Below, one piece after another: positions 51,908-61,661 of a DNA stretch of 64,000 nt (its first letter is position 1; the number at the start of each line of letters is the position of its first letter). Location of the stretch: assembly GCA_964644845.1 (NCBI GenBank), contig CAZXXS010000064.1, positions 1 to 64,000 on the forward strand, in the 5' to 3' direction. A model generated the notes under the pieces. That model was not told the DNA's origin. It ran no database searches and saw only the letters and a list, made by a program, of their open reading frames with translations. The stretch comes from Geothermovivens sp964644845 (GTDB lineage: Bacteria > Zhuqueibacterota > Zhuqueibacteria > Oleimicrobiales > Geothermoviventaceae). A program made the position numbers and the translations under genes.

Positions 51908-53431
51908 ATGCCTGAACTTTTGCAAAAGCTCGGAGCCAAAGCCAGCGAACTGTGGGGCCAGTTTACGACCAAACAAAAGGTTCTAATGGCGGTTTCCGTA
52001 GTCGTTACGCTTGTCGTGGTTCTTGGTGTTTTGAGTTGGGCTACTCGGCCTAACTTCATGGTTCTCTTCTCGAATCTGGACCCCAAGGACGCGGCCACAA
52101 TTGTTGAGAGACTGAAGGCAGACAAGGTGCCTTACAAACTTAAGGACGGCGGCACCACGATCCTTGTACCTGCAAAGCGCGTCTACGACCTGCGCCTCGA
52201 GCTGGCCGGACAGGGCCTGCCGATGATGGGAACCGTGGGGTACGAGATTTTCGACCGCAGCAACATCGGCGTGACGGACTTTGTTCAAAAGCTGAATTAC
52301 CGGCGTGCTCTCGAAGGGGAGCTTGCCCGAACCATCCGGGCGCTTGCAGAGGTGAGCAGCGCCAGGGTGCACGTGGTCATCCCGGAACGGAGTCTGTACG
52401 CCACACAGCAGCGCAAACCCTCGGCCTCCATCATGTTGAAGCTTAAACCAGGTGCCCATTTGTCGCCGTCGCAGGTGCGTGGCATCGCAAACCTGGTGGC
52501 CAGCAGCGTCGAGGGCCTGAGCCCGGACAACGTGACCATCGTGGATTCTTACGGGAATGCTCTTTCCGAACCGAAGCAAAGCCAGACCCTGGCCTCACTG
52601 ACGGCTTCGCAACTGCAACTACAGCAAGAGGTTGAGGACTACTTGACCCGCAAGCTGAACACCCTGCTGGAAGGCGTTGTTGGTGCCAACAAGGCCAGCG
52701 TGCGCGTCAGTGCCCTTTTGGATTTCAACCAGCTGGAGCGCACGATCGAGAAGTACGACTCGGAGAATCCGGCAATTCGGAGCCAGGAGACGTACACCCC
52801 TCCCGCAACGGCCAAAGGTGGCACCGGTGGTGAGACCACCGTCACCAACTACGAGCTGAACCGAACGGTGGAACGTGTGGTCCAAGCCGCTGGGAGCATC
52901 AAACGGCTTTCTGTGGCTGTGGTTGTGGACGGCCACTACAAGAAGGTCAAGGGCAAGGACGGCAAGGAGACAACGCAATTTGTGCCACGGAGCCCCGAAG
53001 AACTCGCCAAGCTTCGCAAGCTGGTGGAAAGTGCGGTTGGCTTCGATCCTAAGCGAGGCGATCAGATTGAGGTCACCAGCCTGCCCTTTCGCTCCCAGGA
53101 AGAGGAGTCCAACGAACTTCACCGTGTGGAGCGCCAGCAGTTCTGGATGAAAGTGGCGGAGAAGATCGCTCTGGGGCTCGCTTTTCTGCTTTTCCTGGGT
53201 CTGCTGCGGTCCGGTTTGCGCAACGTGCAGACGGTGGTCACGCGTCAAATCGAAGCCCCCCGGGGTGCTACGGAACTCAGGGGCCCGGAGCTACCCGAAC
53301 TTGAACCGGAGGTCGTTGAACGGGTGAACAAACGCCGCCAGGTGGCCTTGTTTGCCAGGCAAAAACCGGACGATGCGGCTCGCCTTGTGCGCACCTGGCT
53401 CATTGAGAAGCAAGAGGGCGTTGAGGCATGA
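51908..53431 (+). CDS. fliF: Flagellar MS-ring protein FliF
   Basis: 507 residues. FliF builds the MS ring in the inner membrane. First helix VLMAVSVVVTLVVVLGVLSW (about 27-46) and second helix KIALGLAFLLFLGLL (about 418-432) flank the periplasmic ring-building domains, with LYSNLDP-like LFSNLDPKDAATIV and DFVQKLNYRRALEGELARTI as landmarks. The C-terminal cytoplasmic tail should bind FliG. Its length is near the usual 500-560. The stop overlaps the fliG start (ATGA). Confidence 0.97.
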   Translation: MPELLQKLGAKASELWGQFTTKQKVLMAVSVVVTLVVVLGVLSWATRPNFMVLFSNLDPKDAATIVERLKADKVPYKLKDGGTTILVPAKRVYDLRLELAGQGLPMMGTVGYEIFDRSNIGVTDFVQKLNYRRALEGELARTIRALAEVSSARVHVVIPERSLYATQQRKPSASIMLKLKPGAHLSPSQVRGIANLVASSVEGLSPDNVTIVDSYGNALSEPKQSQTLASLTASQLQLQQEVEDYLTRKLNTLLEGVVGANKASVRVSALLDFNQLERTIEKYDSENPAIRSQETYTPPATAKGGTGGETTVTNYELNRTVERVVQAAGSIKRLSVAVVVDGHYKKVKGKDGKETTQFVPRSPEELAKLRKLVESAVGFDPKRGDQIEVTSLPFRSQEEESNELHRVERQQFWMKVAEKIALGLAFLLFLGLLRSGLRNVQTVVTRQIEAPRGATELRGPELPELEPEVVERVNKRRQVALFARQKPDDAARLVRTWLIEKQEGVEA

Positions 53432-54450
53432 GCGAGCTCACGTACGAAAGCCTTACAGGACTGCAGAAAGCCGCCATCCTGATGGTGGCTCTTGGTGTGG
53501 AGACTGCTTCACTGGTGGCTCGAGGCCTCAAGGAAGAGGAAATCGAGGACATTACCCGCGAGATGACCAAGTTGCGCGACATCCCGGGCCCGGTGATTGA
53601 TAAAGTTGTGGACGAATTTTACCAGATGATGAAAGCCCAGGAGTACATCGAGCAGGGCGGTCCCGAATACGCGGAGAAGCTGTTGCAAGAGGCCCTTGGG
53701 CCACACCGCGCCAGTGAAGTGTTGAACCGGGTGCAACGGTCGATGCACATCGGTGGGTTTCAGCTCTTACGTCGCGCCGATGCCAACCAGATTCTGAACC
53801 TCATTCAAAATGAGCACCCCCAGACGATCGCGCTGATTCTGTCTTTTCTCGACGCTTCTCAGTCGGCTCAGATCATCATGCGCCTTCCGGACGACTTGCA
53901 ACGCGAAGTCATTTACCGAATGGCCACGATGGAGAAGGTGCCCACCGAACTGTTGAATGAGGTGGAGAAGGCTCTGGAACAGCAGATTGAGAGCGTGGAA
54001 ACGGGGCACGCCATGAACGAGCCGGGCGGTGTTCAGGTCGTCGCCGAAATCCTCAACATGGCTGGCAAGACGGTGGAGAAGACCATTCTGGATGAGATTG
54101 AGAACCGTGACCCTGACCTGGCTGAACGCATCCGCGACCTGATGTTCACCTTTGACGACTTGGTCTACCTGGACGACCGCAGTATCCAGCGTGTGCTGAA
54201 AGAGGTGGACACTCGCCAGATGGCCCTGGCTCTGAAGGGTGCCAGCGAGGAAGTGAAACAGAAGATCTTCGCAAACATGTCGGCTCGGGCAGCGGAAATG
54301 CTTCGCGAGGAGCTGGAGTACATGGGCCCAGTGCGCGTGCGAGACGTGGAAGAGGCACAGCGGCAAATTGCGAACCTGGTGCGCTCGCTGGAGGAAGAAG
54401 GCGAGATCGTGATTGTACGAGGCGGCGGGTCGGAGGAGATCCTTGTCTGA
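53428..54450 (+). CDS. fliG: Flagellar motor switch protein FliG
   Basis: 340 residues. FliG is the rotor protein that interacts with MotA. Markers: LTGLQKAAILMVALG at the N-terminus, the EHPQ motif in NEHPQTIALILSFL, and the C-terminal domain with MFTFDDLVYLDDRSIQRVLKEV and the torque helix region. Normal length. It overlaps fliF by four bases. Confidence 0.97.
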   Translation: MSELTYESLTGLQKAAILMVALGVETASLVARGLKEEEIEDITREMTKLRDIPGPVIDKVVDEFYQMMKAQEYIEQGGPEYAEKLLQEALGPHRASEVLNRVQRSMHIGGFQLLRRADANQILNLIQNEHPQTIALILSFLDASQSAQIIMRLPDDLQREVIYRMATMEKVPTELLNEVEKALEQQIESVETGHAMNEPGGVQVVAEILNMAGKTVEKTILDEIENRDPDLAERIRDLMFTFDDLVYLDDRSIQRVLKEVDTRQMALALKGASEEVKQKIFANMSARAAEMLREELEYMGPVRVRDVEEAQRQIANLVRSLEEEGEIVIVRGGGSEEILV

Positions 54451-55135
54451 GCGCGTGGCGACAGTACTCAAGGGACAGCGTGTACTTTTTCGGCCGCGGC
54501 GGCAGGTGTTCAGCTCGACCGGGCCAGACGAAGAAATCGCGGTGCAGCAAGAGGAGCTCGAACGAGTTGACGGGGAGATTGCGACCGAGAACCCGCCGCC
54601 CGAGGAATCCAGCGTGCCGAACCTGGAAACCCTGGAAGCGGAATTCGAACGGCGGCTCGCTCAAGCGGTGGAAGAAGCGCGTCAGGAGGGGTACCGCCAG
54701 GGGCTCCAGGAAATCAAGCCTGTGGCAGACCTGCTTGAAAAGCTCACGCGAGAGCTTCACGAGGAAAGGCACCAGCTTCTGGAAAATGCGGAGCTCACCG
54801 TGGTGCGACTTGCCTACGAGATTGCCAAGAAAATACTGCACCGCGAGGTAGCCGAGAACTCGGACGTGATTGTGTACGTTGTTCGCGAGGCCTTGCGACG
54901 AATCGCTGACCGCGACAAAATCGTGGTTCGTGTACACCCAGACGACGCAGCTGTGTTGCGACAAGCGACGGAGTTGCAGGACGAGCTTTTTCAAACATTC
55001 GCAGGCGTCGAGATTCGCGAGGATGAAGAGGTAAGCAAGGGTGGATGCCTGGTGGAGACGTCCACCGGGCTGATTGACGCTACTCTGGAAACACAACTGG
55101 CGGAAGTGGAGGCGGCTCTCTTTGGCGACACGTAG
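54443..55135 (+). CDS. fliH: Flagellar assembly protein FliH
   Basis: 230 residues. FliH regulates the export ATPase FliI. A Glu-rich N-terminus with a coiled-coil part (FERRLAQAVEEARQEGYRQG) leads to the conserved C-terminal half VRLAYEIAKKILHREV and VRVHPDDAAVLR, ending KGGCLVETSTGLIDATLE. TTG 54443 is chosen since GGAGGAG at 54432-54438 lies four bases upstream; GTG 54455 is an alternative. The coding region overlaps the end of fliG and the start of fliI. Confidence 0.9.
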   Translation: MSERVATVLKGQRVLFRPRRQVFSSTGPDEEIAVQQEELERVDGEIATENPPPEESSVPNLETLEAEFERRLAQAVEEARQEGYRQGLQEIKPVADLLEKLTRELHEERHQLLENAELTVVRLAYEIAKKILHREVAENSDVIVYVVREALRRIADRDKIVVRVHPDDAAVLRQATELQDELFQTFAGVEIREDEEVSKGGCLVETSTGLIDATLETQLAEVEAALFGDT

Positions 55136-56486
55136 GCCCAAAATTCCGCAAGTGGAGGAGGATCCTCGCTTTGCCAAATACCACCAGACGGTGGCCTCGC
55201 TCAACACCATCCAGGCGAAGGGCAAGGTGAACCGCGTGGTAGGCACGGTTATCGAGTCCCTCGGGCCAGTAGCTTCAATGGGTGACCTCTGCCAGATCCG
55301 GTCGCGACGCAGCCAGCACCGCAGCTTCGCCGAGGTTGTGGGGTTCGAGGACCGTCGCGTTTTACTCATGCCCCTTGGTGAGCTGAACGGCATTGCCCCC
55401 GGGGCTGAGGTTGTCAACAGCAAGGCTACCATCACCGTGAGTGCTGGCGAGGAGCTCTTGGGGCGCGTTCTGAACGGCCTTGGTCGGCCAATTGACGGCA
55501 AAGGGCCGGTTCGCGCGCGGGATCGCCTGCCAATTTTCAACACACCGCCCAAACCGCTGGAGCGTCAGCGGATTGGGGAGGTCTTGGCGACCGGCGTGCG
55601 GTCCATCGACGGTTTGTTGACCTGTGGGAAAGGGCAGCGTTTGGGCATCTTTGCCGGGAGCGGTGTTGGCAAAAGCGTGCTGCTTGGCATGATCGCGCGC
55701 AACACAACCGCGGACGTCAACGTGATCGCGTTGATTGGTGAGCGGGGTCGGGAAGTCCGTGAGTTCATCGAGCGCGACCTCGGTGAGGAGGGGTTGCGGC
55801 GCTCCGTGGTTGTCACGGTGACGTCGGACGAGATGCCGCTTCTACGCGTGAAAGGGGCGCTCGTCGCCACAACGATCGCAGAGTACTTTCGCGACCAGGG
55901 CCTGGACGTTCTGCTCATGATGGACTCCTTGACGCGCGTTGCCATGGCCCAGCGAGAGATTGGTTTGGCCATCGGCGAGCCGCCCACCAGCAAGGGGTAC
56001 ACGCCGTCGACGTTCTCACTTCTCCCACGGCTGTTGGAACGGGCGGGCAACGCCAAACGAGGCAGCATCACAGGGCTGTACACGGTGCTGGTTGAGGGCG
56101 ACGATCTGAACGACCCCGTTGCGGACACGGCGCGTTCGATTCTGGACGGTCACATCGTGCTCAGCCGCCGGCTTGCCAATCAGGGCCATTACCCGGCGGT
56201 CGATCCGCTTGCCAGTGTAAGCCGAGTGATGCCGGACGTCGTGTCGCCCGAACACCTGGGAGCAGCGCGCACCGTAATCGGCATCCTGGCCGTGTACCGG
56301 GAGGCCGAAGATTTGATCAACATCGGTGCTTACGCCAAGGGTAGCAACCCGCAAATCGACCGGGCCATTCGGATGATGCCGCTGATCAACCGCTACCTTC
56401 GTCAGGAGGTAAACGACCGCGGTGACCTGGAAGAGACGGTAAAGCGGCTGCTCGAATTGAGTCGACAGGCGGGAACAGCATCATGA
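55122..56486 (+). CDS. fliI: Flagellum-specific ATP synthase FliI
   Basis: 454 residues. FliI is the ATPase of the type III export apparatus. Walker A GIFAGSGVGKSVLL, RGREVREFIERDLG, Walker B region VLLMMDSLTRVAMAQREIGL, and GSITGLYTVLVEGDDLNDPV are family signatures. TTG 55122 (GGAGG nine bases upstream) overlaps the end of fliH; GTG 55152 is possible. Confidence 0.96.
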   Translation: MATRRPKIPQVEEDPRFAKYHQTVASLNTIQAKGKVNRVVGTVIESLGPVASMGDLCQIRSRRSQHRSFAEVVGFEDRRVLLMPLGELNGIAPGAEVVNSKATITVSAGEELLGRVLNGLGRPIDGKGPVRARDRLPIFNTPPKPLERQRIGEVLATGVRSIDGLLTCGKGQRLGIFAGSGVGKSVLLGMIARNTTADVNVIALIGERGREVREFIERDLGEEGLRRSVVVTVTSDEMPLLRVKGALVATTIAEYFRDQGLDVLLMMDSLTRVAMAQREIGLAIGEPPTSKGYTPSTFSLLPRLLERAGNAKRGSITGLYTVLVEGDDLNDPVADTARSILDGHIVLSRRLANQGHYPAVDPLASVSRVMPDVVSPEHLGAARTVIGILAVYREAEDLINIGAYAKGSNPQIDRAIRMMPLINRYLRQEVNDRGDLEETVKRLLELSRQAGTAS

Positions 56487-56503
56487 CGCGGAAGGAGTAG
56501 GGT

Positions 56504-56980
56504 GTGGCGTTTCGTTTTCGCTACCAGCGGATCCTGGATGTTCGGCGGCAGCAGGAAAAGGCGAAGGCGCAGGAAGTGGCCCAGCGGCAGGCCGCGATCT
56601 TTCGGCAGAGACGACGGCTGGGAGAATTGGAACAAATGTGGCGAAAAGAGCGGCAAACCTGGCTCGATGCAGGAACAAAGGGTACATCTGCGCGCCAGCT
56701 TCAGATTCAGATCAGCGTGCTCGACGGGTTGCAACGCAAGATCGAACGGGCGCGGACCGAACTGGCAGAGCTAACCGCGCAACTGAACCAGGCCCGAAAT
56801 GAACTGGTGGAGCTCGTCAAGCAGCGTAAGGTGTTCGAAAAATTGGAGGAAAGGGATCGGGCCGCCTACGAAGCCAGGCAAAACCGACTGGACCAGATGG
56901 TGCTGGACGAGATTGCCACCGCACGGCAGTGGCGTGAGCAGCTGGAGCAAACACGGTCACGAAGTGACAACACGAGATGA
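56504..56980 (+). CDS. fliJ: Flagellar protein FliJ
   Basis: 158 residues, almost entirely alpha-helical coiled coil. It opens with FRFRYQRILDVRRQQEKAKA, as FliJ proteins do, and contains QRKIERARTELAELTAQLNQ. FliJ is the export chaperone that connects FliI to FlhA. GTG 56504 has AAGGAG upstream. Its position between fliI and a MotE-like gene supports the call. The stop overlaps the next start (ATGA). Confidence 0.88.
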   Translation: MAFRFRYQRILDVRRQQEKAKAQEVAQRQAAIFRQRRRLGELEQMWRKERQTWLDAGTKGTSARQLQIQISVLDGLQRKIERARTELAELTAQLNQARNELVELVKQRKVFEKLEERDRAAYEARQNRLDQMVLDEIATARQWREQLEQTRSRSDNTR

Positions 56981-57531
56981 CGGAGCACACATCAAGACCT
57001 CGAGCAAACGAGTGGGGCGGCATGTTGCTGCCGATCCTGGGATCGTTCATCTCGTTTGCGATCGTGTTCACCGTTACGTTCTACTTTGCGAACGGGCGCA
57101 GTTTCAAACCCCGGCACTTGCGTGAACAAGCAAAAGCAGACAGTACAGAAACGCAAAAGGTGGATTCGCTGGCCATCATGCGGGCAAAATTGGACTCGCT
57201 CCAACACCTGGTGGACTCCACCGTTGTGGTGCTGCAGAAGCTGCAAATTGAGGTGTCACGCCGACAGGAAGAGCTGAAGAACCTGGCCGACAAGCTTGCG
57301 AATGCGAAGAGCGAGATTCAGCAGGAGAAGCTTCGCCGTGCCCGCAAAATCGCAACCATCCTGGCGGCTCTTCCAGACACGGCCGTGGCGGCCATGGCCG
57401 CTCGCTTGCCAGACGACCTTCTCGTTGCAGTGTTGCAAAAGAGTCGTGAGAAAGATGCTGCCAAACTCCTGGCTGCCATCGGACCCAGTCGAGCTGCTGG
57501 TTTGACACGAAAGCTTGTTAACCTGAACTGA
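56977..57531 (+). CDS. MotE-like flagellar protein
   Basis: 184 residues. One membrane helix near the N-terminus (PILGSFISFAIVFTVTFYFA), a long coiled coil (residues about 55-120), and a C-terminal domain resembling the MgtE N-terminal domain (ATILAALPDTAVAAMAARLP, AAKLLAAIGPSRAAGLTRKL). This is the MotE architecture, a chaperone for the stator protein MotC in some bacteria. It overlaps fliJ by four bases and lies before fliK, as MotE homologues commonly do. Confidence 0.82.
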   Translation: MTEHTSRPRANEWGGMLLPILGSFISFAIVFTVTFYFANGRSFKPRHLREQAKADSTETQKVDSLAIMRAKLDSLQHLVDSTVVVLQKLQIEVSRRQEELKNLADKLANAKSEIQQEKLRRARKIATILAALPDTAVAAMAARLPDDLLVAVLQKSREKDAAKLLAAIGPSRAAGLTRKLVNLN

Positions 57532-57541
57532 GGATTTTCGA

Positions 57542-60500
57542 ATGACCGCCCAGCCCAATCTGGACGTGTTGAACAGTCTCCTGAGCTCGTTCGCCGGGCA
57601 CGCGGTGGTAGCCAAGCCGCGGCCTGCACTCGTACCGTTCAGGAATTTTCTGGCCGAGGCGCTTGGCGACACCTGGACGAGACTGGAAACTGAACTGCTC
57701 GGGGGCGGTGTTGTGGCTACCGATGCTCGGCTCACTTCGTCCCCCGATGTGACCACGGACATCCTGCCGCAAACGGGAACGAAGGGGCTGGCGGCCGGTG
57801 GCACGAGGCTGGTTTGTCCAGCCCCCGGTATGTCGGGAGAAAGCGGGCAAACCCTGGTTGCTACGGGTGAGACCCATCCCGGTTTGAGTGACAGCGCAAC
57901 AGCGGACCGGCACCCTGGCCCGGCAGTGGGGACGTCGACCCGACGTGTCGACGCACGCCCTGTGCGGAACTCGCTGACCGGCCGCACTGGAGTGAGAACT
58001 GAGGGGATGCTGGCCACAGCCGGTGTGTCGTCTGCGGAAGCAGCGCAAGCGCTTGAATTTGCAGTAGTTTCAGGTGAAACTACCGTGTCTCTTGGGAAAG
58101 GCGACCCCCAGACAGCACGTTCAGGTGCGGTGGTTGCCGCCGCTGAGGTTACGGATCTGGGCGAAACTGACCCACAAGCCGTCGGAGCGAAAATCCTCAG
58201 ACCCGTGGGGTCCGAAACGATTTCCCCGGAAGGTACCGTTTGGGTTGCCGCGAATGAGGACTGGAGACACCCTGCAAAGCAGGCCTCGGTTGTGAACACA
58301 GCTACCGGCCGTGGGCCAGCGGACTTGCCGCTCGGTGAGGAAAGTTTTGCAGGGCTCGAACTGGGAGACCCAAGAAGGGCAATGTTTCCGCCTCGGGACC
58401 TGTTTGGTGTGCTCGCCGGAGAGGAAACGTCGACCAACGGGGCGGTGGGGACGAGCGCGAGTGCAGGTACAGGCACGCTGAACAACGAACCGGTGTTGCG
58501 CCCCTCGGTAACCCAGTCAGAGAATCCCTTGGCACATGAAGAGGTTCTTCCTGGCGCGCAAGTGGAAGAAGGCGTGGTTCCGGGTACGAGAACTGCGTTC
58601 GCTTTCGGTTTTGAGAAAACGCACGTTTCGAAGGTGACTTCGTCCAGTGATCACGGGCGTGAAGAATTCAGCGGCCGGAGAGAAGCCCTGCGTCCGGCGG
58701 TTGCAACCGACCCAAAACCAGTGGAGAAGGGGCAAACCAGGGCTGAAAGAGCAAGCGAGAATGGGGGCGTGCGCACGCTTTGGCTGGGTGGACAAAAACA
58801 CCGGGAGACTCGTGCCTACGCTGGGACGACTGTCCCCGAGACGCCTGCAGATCAACCCAGCTCTGGGCCGGAACAGCTCGCGGGGCCTGACATTTCTGGG
58901 CGCCACGTAAGTTTCCCGCAGACGGGTAGCTCTACCTCTCAGGCCGAAGCGGCGTCCACGATTTCCACCCAACCGACGGCTGTGTCGGCCTCGCCGGAGC
59001 CCGACCTGTCTGCAGTAGCGGGTCCTGGCGGGAAGACGCGTCCGTTGGGCGAAGGCGTCATGCACCTTGCCGATGAACCTCCGGTCCTGCCGATTTCGCG
59101 TCCGTGGGCCGAACGTGTTGAGCTGGATGGGCGGGGTGTGAAGGACACTTCAACAACTGCGACGGCTAAGCCTGGCGATCCGTCGGCGAAGGGGCGGGAG
59201 ACCTCGCGAAACGCGGCGAGAAGTGGTTTGTCGGGGGCTCTGGCCTTTGTAGATCAGGCGCCCGCTGGTGTTTTCCAGACAGCAAAAACTACGGGTGCAG
59301 CTGAAGGCCCTGAGAGCCCAGAGCCCGGAAAAGCGAGCAAGGGTAGCCTACGGGTGGCTGTGTCCACGACAGAGGAAGCTCCAGGTGGAGCTAACCAGGG
59401 GACGAAAACAGCGTTCGTTTCCGAGACAGAGCCTTTGCAAGCAGTTGGGGAGGGAAACAAAAGCGATCGAGGCACTGAGATCCACCGGAGGGTAGCACCG
59501 CTGGCGGCTAAGCTCGCTCGGCTTCTGGAGGAGACCGGCGCAAGAGTTGTGCACGCTCGGGCTGCAACAGAGCCGCAGCCGGTTGTTGCCGAAGACACTT
59601 TGCAGACGGGGAGGATCAGGCCTCGGATGGAACGGAACGCCGATTCTGTCCAGGTGGAATCTTCAAAGGCGGTGCTGCTGTCTTCGGTTGATCAGGAGTC
59701 AGGAGAACCGTCTCGACCGACTTTTACTTCTCGCGGCACAGGGGCAACGGTTTCTACTGGGTTTGTTCATGTTACGCACGACGGGACGCAGCGCACGGAA
59801 CAGATTCTGCGACACGGGCCTTCGCTCTCGGAGCAAAGCAGTGCAGTCGGACGGACCGTAACGGCGGGTGACGCTCGGCCCGAACGCGAAGCGTTCGGAG
59901 TCCGTGTGGGTGCAACGGAGCAGCTCCCCACTTCGAACACGCACGGGGAGGCTGGCTCCGTGAGCTCTCGCAGGCAACCTGAGCACCGAGCCCGCGAAAC
60001 GGTTGGCGCAGTGAAACTGCAACCTGCGGACGGCCGATTGCGGCGCACGGCTGAATCGGTGGCTGGTGACCTCAGCAGAGGGAACGAGGAGGGAGCGGGG
60101 ACCACGATGCCCGCTTCGGGCACTGAAACGGAGCCGGTTGTGCCCGGAAGATCGAAACAGAAAGTTTCCGCGATTCGGCCGACTGCGGCCCGGCCTAGAA
60201 AGTCAAGTCCCCAGGTGTCGTCCCCGCACAGGGGAACGGGAGCCGCGCAGGTGGAAGAAAAGGGACGCCACGGGCACGAACAGGTTAAGTTCGGTCCGGC
60301 CGGGACAACAGCCCCACAGGCGTCTCACGCTGCTCCGGTGGGGGAAGCGCGTACGGAGATGGGACACGTGCGCAGGGCGGGGCGGCTGACTTCAACGCCG
60401 CCCGCTGTGCAGGCCGAACAGATTCTCGACCAGGTCCGGTCACGGCTGGTCAGGCACAGGCTCTTGCCGAACCGGAATAGCCTGGTGGTTCAGCTTCGGC

Positions 60501-60829
60501 CGCCGGAGTTGGGTCGAATCCGAATTCGCGTGGAGGCACAGGGGCAGGTTCTTCGGGCTGTCGTGGAGGCCGACTCGTCCGCCACGCGAGATCTCCTCCA
60601 CAGCAGCGTTCAGCACCTGGTTCAAACGCTGGATGAACAGGGACTGCGCGTTCAGCAGATCCAGATCTTGCCTTTCGCCGACCGACAGGCGAACCCGGAC
60701 CAGAGCCAGCACGGCCCTGGACGCCAGGCAACGCCGGACTGGACTGACCAGGAGGCGGGTGAGAATGCCGGGCAGCGGAGCGGGCGCGAAGACCGTTGGG
60801 CCGGGCAGGATGGGGGCTGGGTGGCGTGA
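57542..60829 (+). CDS. fliK: Flagellar hook-length control protein FliK, unusually long
   Basis: 1095 residues, about two to three times the usual 350-500. The C-terminal Flg_hook domain is clear: NSLVVQLRPPELGRIRIRVE, LRAVVEADSSATRDLLHSSV and VQTLDEQGLRVQQIQI. Everything before it is low-complexity Ser/Thr/Gly/Glu/Pro-rich and probably disordered. FliK measures hook length and switches the export specificity, and its length can correlate with hook length. It begins at ATG 57542, ten bases after motE. Confidence 0.88.
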   Translation: MTAQPNLDVLNSLLSSFAGHAVVAKPRPALVPFRNFLAEALGDTWTRLETELLGGGVVATDARLTSSPDVTTDILPQTGTKGLAAGGTRLVCPAPGMSGESGQTLVATGETHPGLSDSATADRHPGPAVGTSTRRVDARPVRNSLTGRTGVRTEGMLATAGVSSAEAAQALEFAVVSGETTVSLGKGDPQTARSGAVVAAAEVTDLGETDPQAVGAKILRPVGSETISPEGTVWVAANEDWRHPAKQASVVNTATGRGPADLPLGEESFAGLELGDPRRAMFPPRDLFGVLAGEETSTNGAVGTSASAGTGTLNNEPVLRPSVTQSENPLAHEEVLPGAQVEEGVVPGTRTAFAFGFEKTHVSKVTSSSDHGREEFSGRREALRPAVATDPKPVEKGQTRAERASENGGVRTLWLGGQKHRETRAYAGTTVPETPADQPSSGPEQLAGPDISGRHVSFPQTGSSTSQAEAASTISTQPTAVSASPEPDLSAVAGPGGKTRPLGEGVMHLADEPPVLPISRPWAERVELDGRGVKDTSTTATAKPGDPSAKGRETSRNAARSGLSGALAFVDQAPAGVFQTAKTTGAAEGPESPEPGKASKGSLRVAVSTTEEAPGGANQGTKTAFVSETEPLQAVGEGNKSDRGTEIHRRVAPLAAKLARLLEETGARVVHARAATEPQPVVAEDTLQTGRIRPRMERNADSVQVESSKAVLLSSVDQESGEPSRPTFTSRGTGATVSTGFVHVTHDGTQRTEQILRHGPSLSEQSSAVGRTVTAGDARPEREAFGVRVGATEQLPTSNTHGEAGSVSSRRQPEHRARETVGAVKLQPADGRLRRTAESVAGDLSRGNEEGAGTTMPASGTETEPVVPGRSKQKVSAIRPTAARPRKSSPQVSSPHRGTGAAQVEEKGRHGHEQVKFGPAGTTAPQASHAAPVGEARTEMGHVRRAGRLTSTPPAVQAEQILDQVRSRLVRHRLLPNRNSLVVQLRPPELGRIRIRVEAQGQVLRAVVEADSSATRDLLHSSVQHLVQTLDEQGLRVQQIQILPFADRQANPDQSQHGPGRQATPDWTDQEAGENAGQRSGREDRWAGQDGGWVA

Positions 60830-60971
60830 GGATTGAGGCCCGGAACGCGGATCCTTTCCATTTTTCGTGTAGCGAATCGTGTAGCGAGAGAAGGCTGGAA
60901 GAAACAAACGAAAAGGTAATGAAAGAAGCTCGATTGGCCAAAGAAACGAGGTCGAAAGGAGGTGAGCAATC

Positions 60972-61643
60972 ATGGATGTAACCGGTGTGTCGAGCAAAGC
61001 GGATGCGTCGGTGCTCACGGCGGGGTTACAGCAGTCGCTTGGGAAAGAGGATTTCTTGCGGTTGCTGATCACCCAGCTGGAGTACCAGGACCCGCTGAGT
61101 CCGCTGCAGAACGAAGAGTTCGTCGCTGAGCTGGCCCAGTTCAGCAGTCTCGAACAGATGCAGAATGTGAACCAGAACCTGCAGGACAGCATCCAGGCCA
61201 ATTACATGCTAAATCAGTCGATTAACAACTCGCTGGTGGCAGCCTTAATTGGCCGGGAGGCAAAAGTGCAGGGCGACACATTTTACCTGCCGAATTCGGG
61301 ACGTGTGAATCTGGAATTTGTACTGCCAGAGGTAGCGGATCGTGTGACGCTTTCGATCAAGGACGAGAACGGTACAGTCGTTCGTCAGGTCGACCTCGGC
61401 GGGATGCCCTCGGGTTCTCACGCCTACGAGTGGGACGGTACCACTGACGCGGGTTTCCTGGCGGAACCTGGCGTGTACCACTTTGAGATCGAGGCAACGC
61501 ACGATGGGAATCCGGTGTCGAGTCACCTGTTCAGCGTGGGGACAATCACCGGCGTGCGCTACGTTAACGGCGTGGCGACGCTTCTGCTGGGCGATCTCGA
61601 GGTCGGTTTGCCAGACGTTGCCGAGATCCGTCAAGGGAAGTAA
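60972..61643 (+). CDS. flgD: Flagellar hook assembly protein FlgD
   Basis: 223 residues. FlgD is the capping scaffold for hook growth. The N-terminal part has the family signature DFLRLLITQLEYQDPLSPLQ and EFVAELAQFSSLEQMQNVNQ. The C-terminal part is the FlgD Ig-like/tudor domain (VNLEFVLPEVADRVTLSIKD, YEWDGTTDAGFLAEPGVY). A strong AAAGGAGGTG precedes ATG 60972. Confidence 0.96.
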   Translation: MDVTGVSSKADASVLTAGLQQSLGKEDFLRLLITQLEYQDPLSPLQNEEFVAELAQFSSLEQMQNVNQNLQDSIQANYMLNQSINNSLVAALIGREAKVQGDTFYLPNSGRVNLEFVLPEVADRVTLSIKDENGTVVRQVDLGGMPSGSHAYEWDGTTDAGFLAEPGVYHFEIEATHDGNPVSSHLFSVGTITGVRYVNGVATLLLGDLEVGLPDVAEIRQGK

Positions 61644-61661
61644 CCGGAAGGAGGTGGTTCG

